A stretch of DNA of 64,000 nt from Clarkia xantiana subsp. parviflora. Lineage: Eukaryota; Streptophyta; Magnoliopsida; Myrtales; Onagraceae. The position numbers and the translations under genes were made by a program. The stretch spans positions 2,952,634 through 3,016,633 of the forward strand of contig JAPTYO010000010.1 in the NCBI GenBank assembly GCA_036873135.1. Direction: 5' to 3'. This document shows positions 1 through 11,292 of the stretch, one piece after another. The notes below the pieces were generated by a model. The model was not told where the DNA came from and searched no databases. It was given only the letters and a program-made list of their open reading frames with translations. How positions within the stretch are numbered: the first letter of the stretch is position 1; every line of letters begins with the position of its first letter.

Positions 1-624
1 GAGAAAAAGATTGATGGTGAAAATACAGCCATATTGCTGCTGCTCATCGATTTTTATATATGCTTCTTATTATCTCTCTAATAATTAATTAGCAAGTGCA
101 GAACAAGAACAACAGCAAGAGCAAGAAAGAGGGTGGGTGTGATGGACTTGGAAACCAACAATCTATTCCTTCCAAGATCATCTATATATATATACTATGT
201 ATTTGTATTTGTCCCTGCGCATTATGTGAAGTTAAATATTTTCTATGATAATTATTTTTAAATTGTGTTATGTATTATTATGTAGATAATATTTTTTTAA
301 AATGTTATTTTGTATGTACTGCTCTTAATTTATAATTTATGCATTATGATACAGTATGAGCACAAAATTCGTCAATTCTCAGTATCATTTTATACCAAAC
401 CATCTGTTTTTAAAATCAATGTTTTTATTAAACGATTTCCACTTTTTTTTTAAATTCAAGCGTCATGTCGGTACTGCATCAATTGATCAGTCGAATAATG
501 TTTGAATACGAACACATATAATGCAGTCACTGATTCAAATGTTAAACTTGTAAGTTATCGTGATGTTCAAGTGTGTTGCTAATGATTAATTTGACCATTT
601 TCCCGAAAAAATACATCTTAAATG
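1..624. other. AT-rich intergenic DNA, no gene seen
   Basis: No open reading frame, RNA gene or clear repeat that I can support. The sequence is AT-rich with short TA runs, typical of plant intergenic DNA. Confidence 0.6.
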
Positions 625-632
625 ATTTAGCC

Positions 633-1111
633 TAGGGGTGGCAACGGGTCACGGGTAATCCGTGACCCGCGGGGCCCCGCCCTGATTTTGACCCGTGACC
701 CGTGGGGCGGGTACGGTTTTGGGGTCGCCCCGCCCCGTTGACCCGCCCCGCCCCGTTGACCCGCCCCGCCCCGTATGTGGATAATTTATATATATATTAC
801 ATGTATTTATATAAAATTATATAGGCAATATAATACATAGTTAAAATAATTAGAATTTGTGAATTGTATTTGGATTTGAAGTTAAATTTTTCATTTGTGA
901 TTTAAATTTTAAATTGAATTTGTATATGGTAAATATAGAGTTTAGGGTTTAAATTGCTAATAATATATTATGTACAACTAATAGGTGACCCGCGGGTCGA
1001 CCCGCCCCGCCCCGCGAACTGTGTGGGGCGGGTACGGATCGGCCATCTTGACCCGCGGGGCGGGTACGGGGCAAGCGATATCCGCCCTGACCCGCCCCGT
1101 TGACAACCCTA
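633..1111. mobile_element. hAT-type MITE with perfect 8-bp target duplication
   Basis: This 479-bp non-coding element starts TAGGGGTGGCAACGGG and ends with the approximate reverse complement (CCCGTTGACAACCCTA). It is flanked by the 8-bp direct repeat ATTTAGCC at 625-632 and 1112-1119, the signature of hAT transposition. Both ends are filled with tandem GC-rich words of the type GACCCGCCCCG, while the centre is AT-rich. It has no coding capacity. Confidence 0.85.
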
Positions 1112-1591
1112 ATTTAGCCTCTTGCAGTGCAAGATTGTGAGCAATTTTATTTTGAACCTTAAATATTATTAATATTAATTAATGATATTAAGACGTCATT
1201 GCGTAAATAAATTTATGTCTTTTAATATTTTATAAAAATTGATTTAACAATAAATTAAAATGATTACATTAAAATATCATTAATTAAACGTTTAATTGAT
1301 CATTCACTCAATTTTAACGGTTTAGTTCAATTAAGCATCCAATTGATGGTATTTTGTTGTCGTTCTTTCAATGTTTTAGTGAAACGATCTTGTGTACACA
1401 TCAAAAGAGCCCACATAGCTGGAACTTACTCATTTTCTATCTAATTTGACAGAAATTGTAACGAAATAACAGTTTGTTCAAAAAATTAAATTTCAGGTAG
1501 CCAATTTTAAAAAATAAAAGTTCGAATAATAATTTATAATTACGTCAAAGTTCAGTTAGTGATTTGGTTATTAACTCTTTTTACCACCGAG

Positions 1592-2052
1592 AGATATGGC
1601 TGGTAGTTTGTGCACGACACGATAGGCATACACGAATACGACACATAAATTTACGGGTTTGAGTCAATCATTTTCGTATCGTGCTAAAATTAAGTCGTGC
1701 CAAAATTTCGGTAAAATATTTCGTATCATGTTCGTGTTTGATATTAATATTATTTTTTTTAACTAAAAAAATCGAGTTTGACTCGACTAGTAAACTCAAA
1801 CTTGATTGACTTATATAATATTTAATTAGTATTAAATAAGAATAACAATAGAATCAAACTCGACTCGACTCAATTTATATACTCGAATTAAAAACTCGTT
1901 AAAGCTCGCGAGTAATTCGAGCCGAGCATTATCAAGCTCGACTCGATATACTAGAAAGCTCGGCTCGACTCGAATTTTTTCGAACCGAAGTCGAATTTTG
2001 TCTGAGTAAGTCCGAGTAGCTCATGACTATCTTAACTCGTTTGCACCCTATA
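1592..2052. mobile_element. probable degraded hAT-like MITEs, composite
   Basis: The left part (about 1600-1745) is rich in words such as CGTGTCGTG, CGTATCGTG and CGACACG shared with the intact hAT MITE at 24333-24569. The right part is rich in CTCGACTCGA words and ends CTCGTTTGCACCCTATA, a typical hAT-MITE right end. I could not find a matching left end or target duplication. The block lies directly upstream of the SPT4 leader. DNA between 1120 and 1590 shows no feature. Confidence 0.4.
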
Positions 2053-2291
2053 AACCGCACAAATTGATAGCCTTACCGGAGAGGCAAGATCGGGTCGAAC
2101 TACCGGCCTCACCGGATCGGGCAGGGCACAGTGTTGGTGGTGTAGTGTTCAACAGTTCGGAGGAAAACCAAATTCCCCGCTTCTGGTTCTGGCATCTTCC
2201 TTCCCCAATAACTCCATCCTCTCGTCGGAGAAATACTCCGTACAGACCTACCTCTGTCATCGGCTTGGCAGATCGAAGGGCGTCGGAAGTG

Positions 2292-5200
2292 ATGGGAACC
2301 AAACCAGCAGCTCAAATCCCCACAAGCTTCGGCCACGAACTTAGGGCATGCCTCCGCTGCCGCCTCGTCAAAACCTACGATCAGGTCAGTCCTCTTCTCC
2401 TTTTTCAATTGTCACCCTTCTCATTCTTTGCATGTCTCATTTTGCTCCACCTCTGCTTTGCAGTTCAGGGAGTCCGGCTGTGAAAACTGCCCCTTCTTTA
2501 AGATGGATGAAGACCACGAGCGCATTGTTGAGTGCACCACCCCTAATTTCAATGGGTACGGTACTTAATCAATTTTAGAGCAATTAAAATGTTGAGCAGT
2601 AATCGCAGCAGTCTAGTTAGTTAATTTGATGGTTGATTTCAATTTTTCAGAATAATCTCGGTAATGGAACCCACTCGCAGTTGGGCTGCTCGATGGTTAC
2701 GCATTGGTACGTTAAGTAGTTGTGTGGAATTATATTCTTTTTATGAAATAGCCTCTGTGCTAGACTTGTCGATCATCATTCTCGTCACTTCCTGTTAATT
2801 CATAAGCTTCATGCCTGGTTGCACAAGTATGACTGGATATTCAAATGTAATCTGGACAAAAATCAGCTAGTGTTATAGACATTTACAGTGACATCCAAAT
2901 TTAACTCTACCAAGAAGATGGCTTTAGCAATAGAAAGTTTTAGGGGTCCAAATTCTTGTGCAGAAGGAATAATGGGTTGTCCTCATAAGTTGAAGAACTG
3001 TAAGACGACAGTTTTAAATGAAATTTTTCTTTCTGATTTTTGAGTAGATGTGGACTAAAATAAAATAAAGATTTGGATTATGTAATGTAAATAGGGGAAA
3101 GAGGACTAGTAGTAAGAAATAAAAGAGAGACTCTTCTACTTTTGAGATTATTCATGTCTGTAATTAACATCTGTTATTGAGCTAGTCCTTTCTTGATTGT
3201 TCGTCTCGGTTACATACATAGTGCTCATGAACTTTTAGTGTCAGAGCTTTCGGCCATGTAAGGTCACTGTATCACCTTGTTCGTGGACCTTGTGGATGTG
3301 ATCATGATATTAGTTACAGTAATCTGATATTTGTAGCCGGGTTCATCCTGAGCTATTGGATATGAGGCAAATAGTTGGGTATAAGTGTGTATATATATTA
3401 CTAATTACCTACATTTTCTCATAGACTTAAATGGCTTTATGTTTCTTTCCCATATTCTTCATTTGTCTATTAAAGTTGAGCATGAATTAATAGACATAAA
3501 TAAGGGCGTGAAAACACTATAAGAAAGGGAAAGAAAAGAAAAGAAAAGTGGTGATAATCTTGAGAGGAAGTACAGAATAGTGGAGGATCATTTACTATCT
3601 TGTAAAAAAAATGTACAAAGCAATTTAGCAAAAGAAGCTATGGAACTGAAACCCCCTTCATATTGCAGTTAGGTATATCAGTAAGCTCTACATTTATTAA
3701 TGTTGATAATATGATCTTTTTTTGGCAAAAAAAAATATCACATGATCTTTATTGCTTGGAATAGTTAAATGGTATTCTCTCTCACTCTCCCACTTTCAAG
3801 CTTCTGCAAGTGGTTAATAGAGAAATTTATTATTAACACATTAGCTCTGTCCTTAAACAGCCATGCCATAACAAAGTTTTTACCGTAGGGGATATTTTAG
3901 TACTGTCTTATCAAGGTATCTGCATTATCTGTTACGATTTTGTAATACATGTATATATACATATATTTGGTTTTAGGGCTTGGATTTGGGTTAGGAAATA
4001 GTTGGTTTCACTAACGAGATACACTTGGCTTCGCTTCTTCCTTGATTAAACCTGCTTGCATTGTCATGAGCTTCAGTGCTTTGGAGATCAAAATATCTAG
4101 CAATACATATACCTTTAGAAAAATATTTTGTCACGTGCCCGGAACGAATCAAGAGGCGATGGATAGGATAGATGAGTGGAATGGTGGATAGCGAGCTCAT
4201 TAAGGGGAGCACGAACCTGGACCTCGTTTGAGACAGAATCCGATCACTGAAACTTAGGTTTCTAATTATATTTCTGCTTACGTTTTATTCATAACCATGA
4301 CTCTTAAATATGAATAGAGGAGTACAATCTATGGATATAAAAATATTCAGCTATTATAGAGATATATATAGTAGCTGATTTTTTTGGGCCAAAATATATA
4401 GTAGCTGATTAATCTAAGAAATAAATATATAATACTATCAATAATATAATAAATAGCATATATTCTATTAATATATTATCTATAATATATTGCAGAATGT
4501 AAATCAGTAACATATTTCAGTATATGTATTTGTTACTTCTTGGTTTTTTTTTTTTTGCCAAAATGTAATTGTTACTTCACTAGATTTGTTGAGATATTGT
4601 CACAAGTCCGCAGGCCGGAGCAGCTGTCATATACTCTTCATAAATAGCCAGTAACTGACTCACTGGCTTAGGAGGGAGTCCCACCTGAGATTGTTCCAGT
4701 TGTTGATTTTATTTGTCTAGCCTAGCTAGATTGCTTGTCTATCATGGCATCTTGAACAGTTTATGGAAATTTAGTTTTCTTTCATGCTGATTAGAACTCT
4801 GTCCCATTAGGTGAAACTAGATGTCTAAAATACATGATTTATTAATGAAATATTTTGGTGGAACAGTCATGAGGGGATCAGAACTTAAGAATCTCCTTGT
4901 ATTGCTTACCCAAAAAAAAGGAGAAAGTAAACAAACTCTAATCCCAGCTTGCTTTAAGTTAGGGATTAATGCATTTCTTTTGGGGTAGGCTCTGATAGCA
5001 ACTCAATCTACTTGTTTTGCACAGGGAAATTTGCTCCAGGTGTTTATACCCTTGCAGTTTCGGAGGCATTGCCTGAGGATTTGCAGGTATTGTGATCTAA
5101 ATAATCAATGTCTAAAGTTAATCATGTATAGTCGTTTCAAGGCAAACGTGTTATAATATGTCGTCATGTCATGTCATGCAACCAAAACTTTTATTATTTC

Positions 5201-5300
5201 ACCATTAAATTTGTTATTTGGTCACTGAATTTTGGATGTGGCATTGCAGACCTTATGTGAAGATGAAAGAGTACAATATGCTCCTCCAAAAAGGGTTTGA
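2292..5300 (+). CDS. SPT4: Transcription elongation factor SPT4
   Basis: Exons 2292-2384, 2464-2555, 2651-2706, 5025-5086 and 5250-5300 join in frame with GT-AG introns to give 117 residues, the usual SPT4 length. SPT4 pairs with SPT5 to form DSIF, a nuclear factor that controls RNA polymerase II elongation. The zinc ribbon is visible as C20-x2-C23 (ACLRC) and C37-x2-C40 (GCENC). It is followed by the conserved VECTTPNFNG and RSWAARWLRIG blocks and a C-terminal APGVYTLAVSEALPE segment. The start is the first ATG giving MGTKPAAQIP. Intron 3 (2707-5024) is unusually long and hosts three very small insertions flanked by direct repeats. Family assignment is secure; exon borders are read by eye. 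Confidence 0.95.
3720..3741. mobile_element. micro-insertion TTTTGGC-A(n) with 9-bp direct repeat
   Basis: Inside SPT4 intron 3, about 22 bp beginning TTTTGGCAAAAAAAAA are flanked by ATGATCTTT at 3711-3719 and 3742-3750. It shares the GGC-A(n) core with other small insertions in this window. Confidence 0.55.
4381..4393. mobile_element. micro-insertion TTTTTGGGCCAAA with 17-bp direct repeat
   Basis: The 13 bp TTTTTGGGCCAAA sit exactly between two perfect copies of ATATATAGTAGCTGATT (4364-4380 and 4394-4410). A 17-bp flanking duplication is longer than the insert itself. Located in SPT4 intron 3. Confidence 0.75.
4540..4562. mobile_element. micro-insertion, T(13)GCCAAA, with 16-bp direct repeat
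   Basis: About 23 bp made of TTGG, a T run and GCCAAA are flanked by a 16-bp repeat, ATGTATTTGTTACTTC (4524-4539) and ATGTAATTGTTACTTC (4563-4578), with one mismatch. Read on the minus strand it is TTTGGC-A(n), the same core as the other insertions. Located in SPT4 intron 3. Confidence 0.7.
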
Positions 5301-5691
5301 GAGCTGAGCTTGAGGCCAAAGGTATGGGGGGTCCCCCACCCTACCAAGAAAAATTATTGAATACCACCGTCCTAACACGTGTCAAATAGGTGGTGGCTCT
5401 TCGGCTAATAAGTTGCTGACATAAGCGAAGACCTATTAAGAAAGACTACTAGTTTTGTGGTTTCCTATGTTTATGTGAAGGTGTGTGGATTTTTGGATGA
5501 TCAGGTCTCTGACCTAAGGTGCTTTCTTTTTTCTGTGGGGTTATGAATATTTTTCAATTTCAGGGTTTGCACCTCATTTGACGTTAAACCGTTACTCCGT
5601 ATTACATAGTTATTGATTTGTTTTATTTTCCAAGTGAAGCATTACTTAGTCACTCACTATTGTAGAGATTGATTCCAACCTTTTATATTAG
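5301..5691. other. SPT4 downstream region with a MITE-like fragment
   Basis: No gene is seen downstream of SPT4. Around 5344-5440 the words ATTATTGAATACCACC and AACACGTGTC resemble the repeat block at 22616-22890 and the end of the one at 26232-26360, so a small MITE-family remnant is likely. Boundaries are not clear. Confidence 0.35.
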
Positions 5692-6172
5692 GGTTAATAA
5701 CTAAAAAACTGTCTAAGGTTTACCTTATGTTAAAAGTAGGTGTCTGAAGTTTCAAATGTCAAACTGTGGTGTCCAATGTTCATTTTGTTTAAATGTGGTG
5801 TTTCGGTGTGATTCCGACGAAACTGACTGTCAAACTCGAGTTCCCATACACACTCCCTTATTGTCATCTTGCCGGGACCGTTAACTAAGAAGTTTGCCAC
5901 ATCCGCACAAGTAAATACCGCTCCACACACCATTCTGTTAGATAACTTTTCTTTTGAATATTTAACTTTTGGGTGATATTTGACGCTTTTGTAAGGAGTG
6001 ATTGATTATGAGTGAGTGATTGAGTTGATGAAAATGATTGAAGGAAAAAATGCGCAAAGACACCAAATTTCAAATAATAAAACTTGGGACAGTGCATTTT
6101 AACATTTCAAACATCAGACACCTACTTTTAACATATATGGGTAACCATTGAATAGTTTTTTAGTATCAACCT
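5692..6172. mobile_element. Non-autonomous MULE-like element, family 2
   Basis: The left end (GGGTTAATAACTAAAAAACT, then GTTAAAAGTAGGTGTCTGAAG) is matched in inverted orientation by the right end (about 6090-6172, with CAGACACCTACTTTTAAC). The subterminal word GTGTCTGAAG is shared with the elements at 11.3 and 21.6 kb. There is no credible coding region. Target duplications are too decayed to call. Assignment to the MULE superfamily rests on resemblance to the element at 22944-23731, which has a 9-bp duplication. Confidence 0.6.
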
Positions 6173-6750
6173 TTATTAAGTGACAGACTGTTATATGATG
6201 ATCCATTAATCATTTCTTGTATTGACAAATTTACTGTTGCAATCAGATTTTTTTTCTAAGTAGTAAACTGTTGGGTTAAATAAATAATAAATAAATAAAT
6301 ATAATAAAACGCGTAGTGGATCATGAAGTAGAGGTATTGGTTTGGGATATGAGAATTGAAAAATTAATCAACATTTCTAATGTATTACTTATAATATATA
6401 TTCAATTTCTAATGTATTTACTTGTAACTTGTAAGTAGTAATCTTAATAATATACTAATTCTGATTATCTTAGCTTCTTAGCTTGACACATAAGCTTATC
6501 TTACCAATAAGAATGTGACAAATAAGCAATCTATCTTTCTCTTTTTTTTTTATTGTGATTCTCTCACATAATTAAACCTACATTTTTATCCTCTCACATA
6601 TTTAAAACTAAGTTTTTATACTAATATGGATGGTTTGGTTAAAAGGATGAATCTGAGTTTGACACGTCATTATAGCAAACCAATAATAAAGTGCCACGTC
6701 TCTAAATACTAACACATTAACAATTTCTTTCAAAAATAAATAAATAAATA
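6173..6750. other. AT-rich repeat-derived DNA, no gene
   Basis: No coding region. The stretch around 6430-6720 contains words (TAATATACTAATTCTGATTA, CACGTC near the end) resembling the start of the downstream Helitron, so it may be a fragment of a related element. A short TAAA tandem lies at 6735-6750. Confidence 0.3.
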
Positions 6751-7212
6751 AAGCTCTCCTTCTATCCTTACTAATCTAATCTAAATCTAAATAATATACT
6801 AATCCTGCAGTTAACTCTTTAATTGCCTGCCACCTGTCTAAAATCCTAATTCTAGATGTGACATCTGTCCAAAATTCAGTCAAATGTTTGGAGGCCCATA
6901 TGATTTGCCCATCAGGCCCATATTAGCATTATGTTCATGCTGTCTACTCCTTTTGCGCCTCCAATCGTTAAGCAATCTCCTTCTAAGCGTGATTGAAGAA
7001 CAATGCTGAGCTGACACGTCATCACACGTAAAACGACGCTGGTTTCTCCAGGGCTAACCTCAACGTTTAAAATCTTAATTCTGTAAAATCTGTAACGTTC
7101 CGAATTCAATGAAGGTAGCAATTATTGGACCAAAATCAATGAACTTATGCATCCCTTCGTCTACCCATAATTAATTAACCAATTACATCAAGAGATAATC
7201 TTTCAGTTTGAA

Positions 7213-7217
<5 letters not shown>

Positions 7218-7253
<36 letters not shown>
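7218..7253. repeat. (TA)n microsatellite
   Basis: Uninterrupted TA dinucleotide run of about 18 units inside the Helitron-like element. Confidence 0.9.
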
Positions 7254-7258
<5 letters not shown>

Positions 7259-8124
7259 GTGTAGCAAAAATTAAGCGTCGGTAGCATATTATCTCCATCC
7301 ACAGTCACACTACCTCTCTGCGTGGGGTAAGACAGAGATTTGTGAATTCTGATCGCTGCTGCACTTAGAAGCGGCTGGGTAAATAAGAAATTGCCTGAAT
7401 CATGAGGCCAAATACCACCGCATGAGGCTGGACTGTCTCCAAGATATCTCACATCTCGAATCTACTTGAACTTCTCCATCCACGACCTGTTCTACCTCCT
7501 GCAATCTCTCTCTCGATCCACTTTCTGTTGACAAGAAGATGATTTATCCCCAGATCTGATGGTAGATCTGGTTCACCACAACCAGATATGGTTCACATCC
7601 GACCTTGATTATTGCTCCACCTCAATCGATCTTTCTCTCCATGCACTATCCGTCGTCGAGAGGATGACTTATCCTTTGATATAGCTCGCCATGCTCAGAT
7701 CTGCCAGATCTTAGGGTTTAGGGTTGATCGACCGGCCGATGGGTTGAGTCGGTATAGGCGTTTGCAACGAGGTCACGTGGAGGTCAAGGTCGGGAGCATT
7801 GCGATAGATGGAAATAACTGGAGAGGGGATTGTGGGAGAGCGCAGTGGCAAATGGCAATGCGACGGAGGAAAGGGCTAGGTGGACTTCAGAATATGAGGC
7901 TCCTACTCTGCGGCTCATCCTTCTAAATTAGTATTACACAGATATTATGTTCTGCTATATATTTTCATTTCATTGTTTATTATTTTCAATAAAATAAATT
8001 AATTGTGCTATTGTTAGACTAATTGGGCTATATGCTTATGTTGTAAGGTCGGCCCACTAATTACCATTCATTTTTTTTTTTTTTTTGCGAACCATTTCAT
8101 TTTGTTGTGAATTATCTTATTTGG

Positions 8125-8148
8125 GGGTTGGCCAGAAAAATAAAAAAA
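8125..8148. mobile_element. micro-insertion GGGTTGGCCAG-A-rich with 16-bp direct repeat
   Basis: A 24-bp insert beginning GGGTTGGCCAGAAAAA is flanked by perfect copies of GAATTATCTTATTTGG at 8109-8124 and 8149-8164. It has the same GGCC plus A-rich tail layout as the other small insertions. Confidence 0.75.
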
Positions 8149-8302
8149 GAATTATCTTATTTGGCTTTGGGTACACGTTTGTTGTGAAAAAAGTTAAATT
8201 CCGATACCCTAAACTTAACTAATTTGATTACAAATGAAGATTTTACTTTTTAATGAATAAATATGTCCACATCTATGTTTATTCAACAAATGAATAATTT
8301 AT

Positions 8303-8322
8303 TTTGGCCAAAAAAAAAAAAA
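8303..8322. mobile_element. micro-insertion TTTGGCC-A(13) with 17-bp direct repeat
   Basis: The 20-bp insert TTTGGCC followed by 13 A residues lies between perfect copies of ACAAATGAATAATTTAT at 8286-8302 and 8323-8339. This is the cleanest member of the set. Confidence 0.8.
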
Positions 8323-8565
8323 ACAAATGAATAATTTATCATAAAATAAATTTAATTATTTAAAGTATAATAAGTACATGCTTTAGGACAAAAAAATCTA
8401 ACATAAAGTAATTGTTTAGTTTATGTGTTGAAAAAGTTTAAGTTAAAGTTCTCTCTAAAATTTAAACTCATAAGCTTTTGTTATAACTCATATTAAATTT
8501 TATTAATTCATTATTCATCCAATCAATGTTAGTTATAAATATAATTTACAAAATTAAGGTTGGTA

Positions 8566-8584
8566 TTTTTTTTTGCCCAAAAAA
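8566..8584. mobile_element. micro-insertion T(9)GCCCA(6) with 10-bp direct repeat
   Basis: A 19-bp insert of a T run, GCCC and an A run is flanked by AAGGTTGGTA at 8556-8565 and 8585-8594. On the minus strand it reads TTTTTTGGGC followed by A residues. Confidence 0.6.
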
Positions 8585-8926
8585 AAGGTTGGTAATTTGT
8601 ATGTTATATATATACAATAACTATTTACCAACTTATCATTACTATAGTTGTTATATTTTTTTGGTATCATAATAGTATCTATAACTGCAATTTTCCAATG
8701 TTATTGTATTGGTAGGATAGATTAAAATAATTGTCAACATCATATATATAAACAATAAAGTATTCTAACTTTATAAATAATATATTATTATTCAACATAA
8801 ATATATAGCAAAATGCCCGCGCAGGGCGCGGGTACAGCTCCTAGTATATGTATAAATTGATGTGTATAGTAAAGCCCTTCAATTAAGTTAATTTAATACA
8901 AATTCTTTTAACTTCTTCACAAAATA

Positions 8927-11273
8927 ATGGGTCAAGCTCAAAGCGGGGAAGCCACCGGGGTAGATGGAGTGTCGCCGTCCATTACAACGCACAATCCGTC
9001 CGCTACCACCACCACTGCCGGAGAAACTCCTTCCATGGATTCGCTTCTTGCAGGTCACAGCACACTAAACTACCAACTTAATAAGCATCTTTTTCTTCCC
9101 ATTCTCATTCTCATTCTTCAGCGGTTTTACTTGTATCCTTCTGTTCAGTTATATATCAGTCTCAGCCTTTGTCTGTATAAGAATTTACCAAGAAAGATTA
9201 TGCAATAATACACAAGGCAATGTAGATGTCTTAATGGCGAAGCTTCAATTATTGAAGCATGTGCAGTTTTTTTTTAATAATCTAGTATAAGAATTGTTGC
9301 TGCTGAAGAAATCACAGGGACTGGAATGATCTCTCTTATGGTTTTCCCTAAAGATCAATTAGAAAGACTGTTATTTTACATCTGAATCGTGCAAAAATGT
9401 ATTTGACAAACTGACTTTCTGTGAAAGATTCACAAGAAGTACCAGTCCTGGTGCATTATATGCAATGGCCTTTTGTTTGTTCCTTTAGGTTATTTGTTAG
9501 TGGGGATAGGGGTTTCTTGAACATGTAATCGACACGCCAGAACAGGGGAGGTTGCTTGCTCCTAGCTAATTTCCTTGGGTCTTTTTTGTTAGTTTTGCAC
9601 GCGGTGTATACTAATTGGTATAGTAAAAGAGTAAATCTTTAAAATGTGAATTTTCTTGTGAAATTTCAATAGAAAGTAAGAAAGAGAAAGTAAATGAACA
9701 AATGTATTGGTGCTTGGTGGGACCTTATATCACTTTCTATAGAAATTTCACAGTTTGTAGCAACACCCATAGTAAAATCATTTTATTTGCCTTATCTTTT
9801 CCTCATTTGCCTACTGCTAATAGCTAGAGCTAGAGCAAGCTATGGTCGGTCTCTTCAATTCAATATGTGTCAACACATTTGAACCGTTAAAACACAACGT
9901 TGGTTCAGCACACCTCATGTGACATGGTGTGACTTACTAGTTCCACTTGACAGTGTAGTTGTTACAACTCTATGTTCACAAAATTTCAAGGTTAGGAGCC
10001 ACATTCATTAGCAATCAGATGGAAGTGACGTACGATTGCCCAAATGTTTATTATGTAATAAACAAGTCTTCATTGGGGAGCTGAACACCATTCTTACAAC
10101 AGCGCTGCTTGTACTAGGATGTACTTAATTTCTTCTGATAGCTTTAGGATACATTACAGAAAGCTCTGCACGTATCAATCAGTACATCTAAAATAATCCT
10201 CTGATGTCTTAAGAAGGATTCTCAATAAGAAAAACATTTAATCGTCAGAAAGATTGTGTAACGTTGCCATGCTGTTCACCTTGTTATCTATTGTTGTGCT
10301 CTCTTTTTCCCCCCATAAAAGAATGGATTATGACAGCAGCTATTGAAAGGATATGTAGTAGTATAGTTTTATTTTATGATTATCAAATTAAAGGCAAAAG
10401 CAGATCCTGTATTTAATGTGTTTGATTTATGAGTATTTGGTCAGTCTATAGCCAGCCAGTATTCCAAGATTTAGGGACTGAGGAACATATACAATTGCAA
10501 TATGATTATATTTTGTCTAACTATTATAATCGTTTGTGAATTATCCTAAATGTGCTGCTTAACTTATAATTTGGAAGGGCACAGATGCTGGAGAAATTTT
10601 AAATTTGGCAGTGTCGTGTTTGTTAGGTAAATGGAGCTAGTTAGTTATTTTTAGCTCTAGAAAAATGAAGCTATGCTCAGGCACTTACGAAACTTAAACC
10701 GATAACTGGTGCCTACTGCTTATTATTAAAAGACACTGAGACTTTTGTTTTTCTATTATTACAGAAGCTGCTGCATATGGTGATGCTGAGGGTGAGGTTG
10801 GTAGTATGCTTGTTACTACTACTCTGTTGTAGAATAAAATAAAAAGGCAAGGAAGCTGAGTTTAGGATTTTTGCAGACAGTGGATGCAAAAGCTCAAAAA
10901 GCATTGGAATGCCCTTGCATTGCTGGGCTGCGAAATGGAGCTTGTGGAAGTCAGTTCTCTGAGGCTTTCCTTTGTTTCATGAAGAGCACCTCAGAAGAAA
11001 AGGTAAACTTGTAATTATTCTTTGGATTGTTATAATTGGGTTTTCATATGTGGTGGGGTGGTGCAGGGATCAGACTGTGTGCAGCCATTTGTAGCACTGC
11101 AGAGTTGTATCAAAGCTAATCCAAATGCTTTCTCCTCAAATGACATGAATTTAGAGGATGATGAAGAAGATGAAGAAAAGGAGAAAGAAGAGGCAATAAA
11201 AGAATACAGAATCATCCCTCCCAAATGGTCTAGAGGGGAAACTCCTCCTCCTGCTGCTGCATCCAAGCTCTGA
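8927..11273 (+). CDS. MIA40: Mitochondrial intermembrane space import protein MIA40
   Basis: Exons 8927-9053, 10765-10796, 10877-11002 and 11067-11273 give 163 residues. MIA40 is the oxidoreductase that puts disulfides into small cysteine-rich proteins in the mitochondrial intermembrane space; ERV1 re-oxidises it. The catalytic CPC motif is at 65-67 (ECPCIAGL). The two CX9C helices are C76...C86 (CGSQFSEAFLC) and C99...C109 (CVQPFVALQSC). An acidic, lysine-rich tail follows. There is no membrane segment, as in plant MIA40, unlike fungal forms. The last three residues are SKL, a canonical PTS1, which fits the reported dual mitochondrial and peroxisomal location of Arabidopsis MIA40. Exon 2 is only 32 bp. 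The start is the first ATG, in a MGQAQS context. Confidence 0.94.
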
Positions 11274-11292
11274 CTCACTTTTTTCAGTCCAG

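Larger units (their letters stand above)
6755..8844 (+). mobile_element. Helitron-like element; 3' end clear, 5' end uncertain
   Basis: The 3' terminus is diagnostic. A perfect 7-bp hairpin, CCCGCGC (8816-8822) and GCGCGGG (8826-8832), lies 8 bp before a terminal CTAG (8841-8844), and the next base is T, as expected for Helitron insertion between A and T. The 5' end is not certain; a TC-start with the right composition occurs somewhere in 6755-6790. No Rep/helicase gene is present, so the element is non-autonomous. The interior (7260-7930) is less AT-rich than its surroundings and could be captured genic sequence; a 104-codon frame there (7612-7926) matches nothing I know. Four small insertions with direct repeats lie in its 3' part. 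Confidence 0.6.

Noticed and set aside
7711..7726. Interstitial telomere repeat (TTAGGGTTTAGGGTT)
   Set aside because: Only about two units; a telo-box-like word, not a telomeric array.
7612..7926. 104-codon frame in the Helitron-like element
   Set aside because: No known domain and no splice context. At most it is a piece of captured UTR or gene, so not called as a gene.
8066..8101. Further micro-insertion (T run plus GCG)
   Set aside because: Flanks ACCATTCATTTT / ACCATTTCATTTT need an indel and the core lacks GGC; left out of the set of six.
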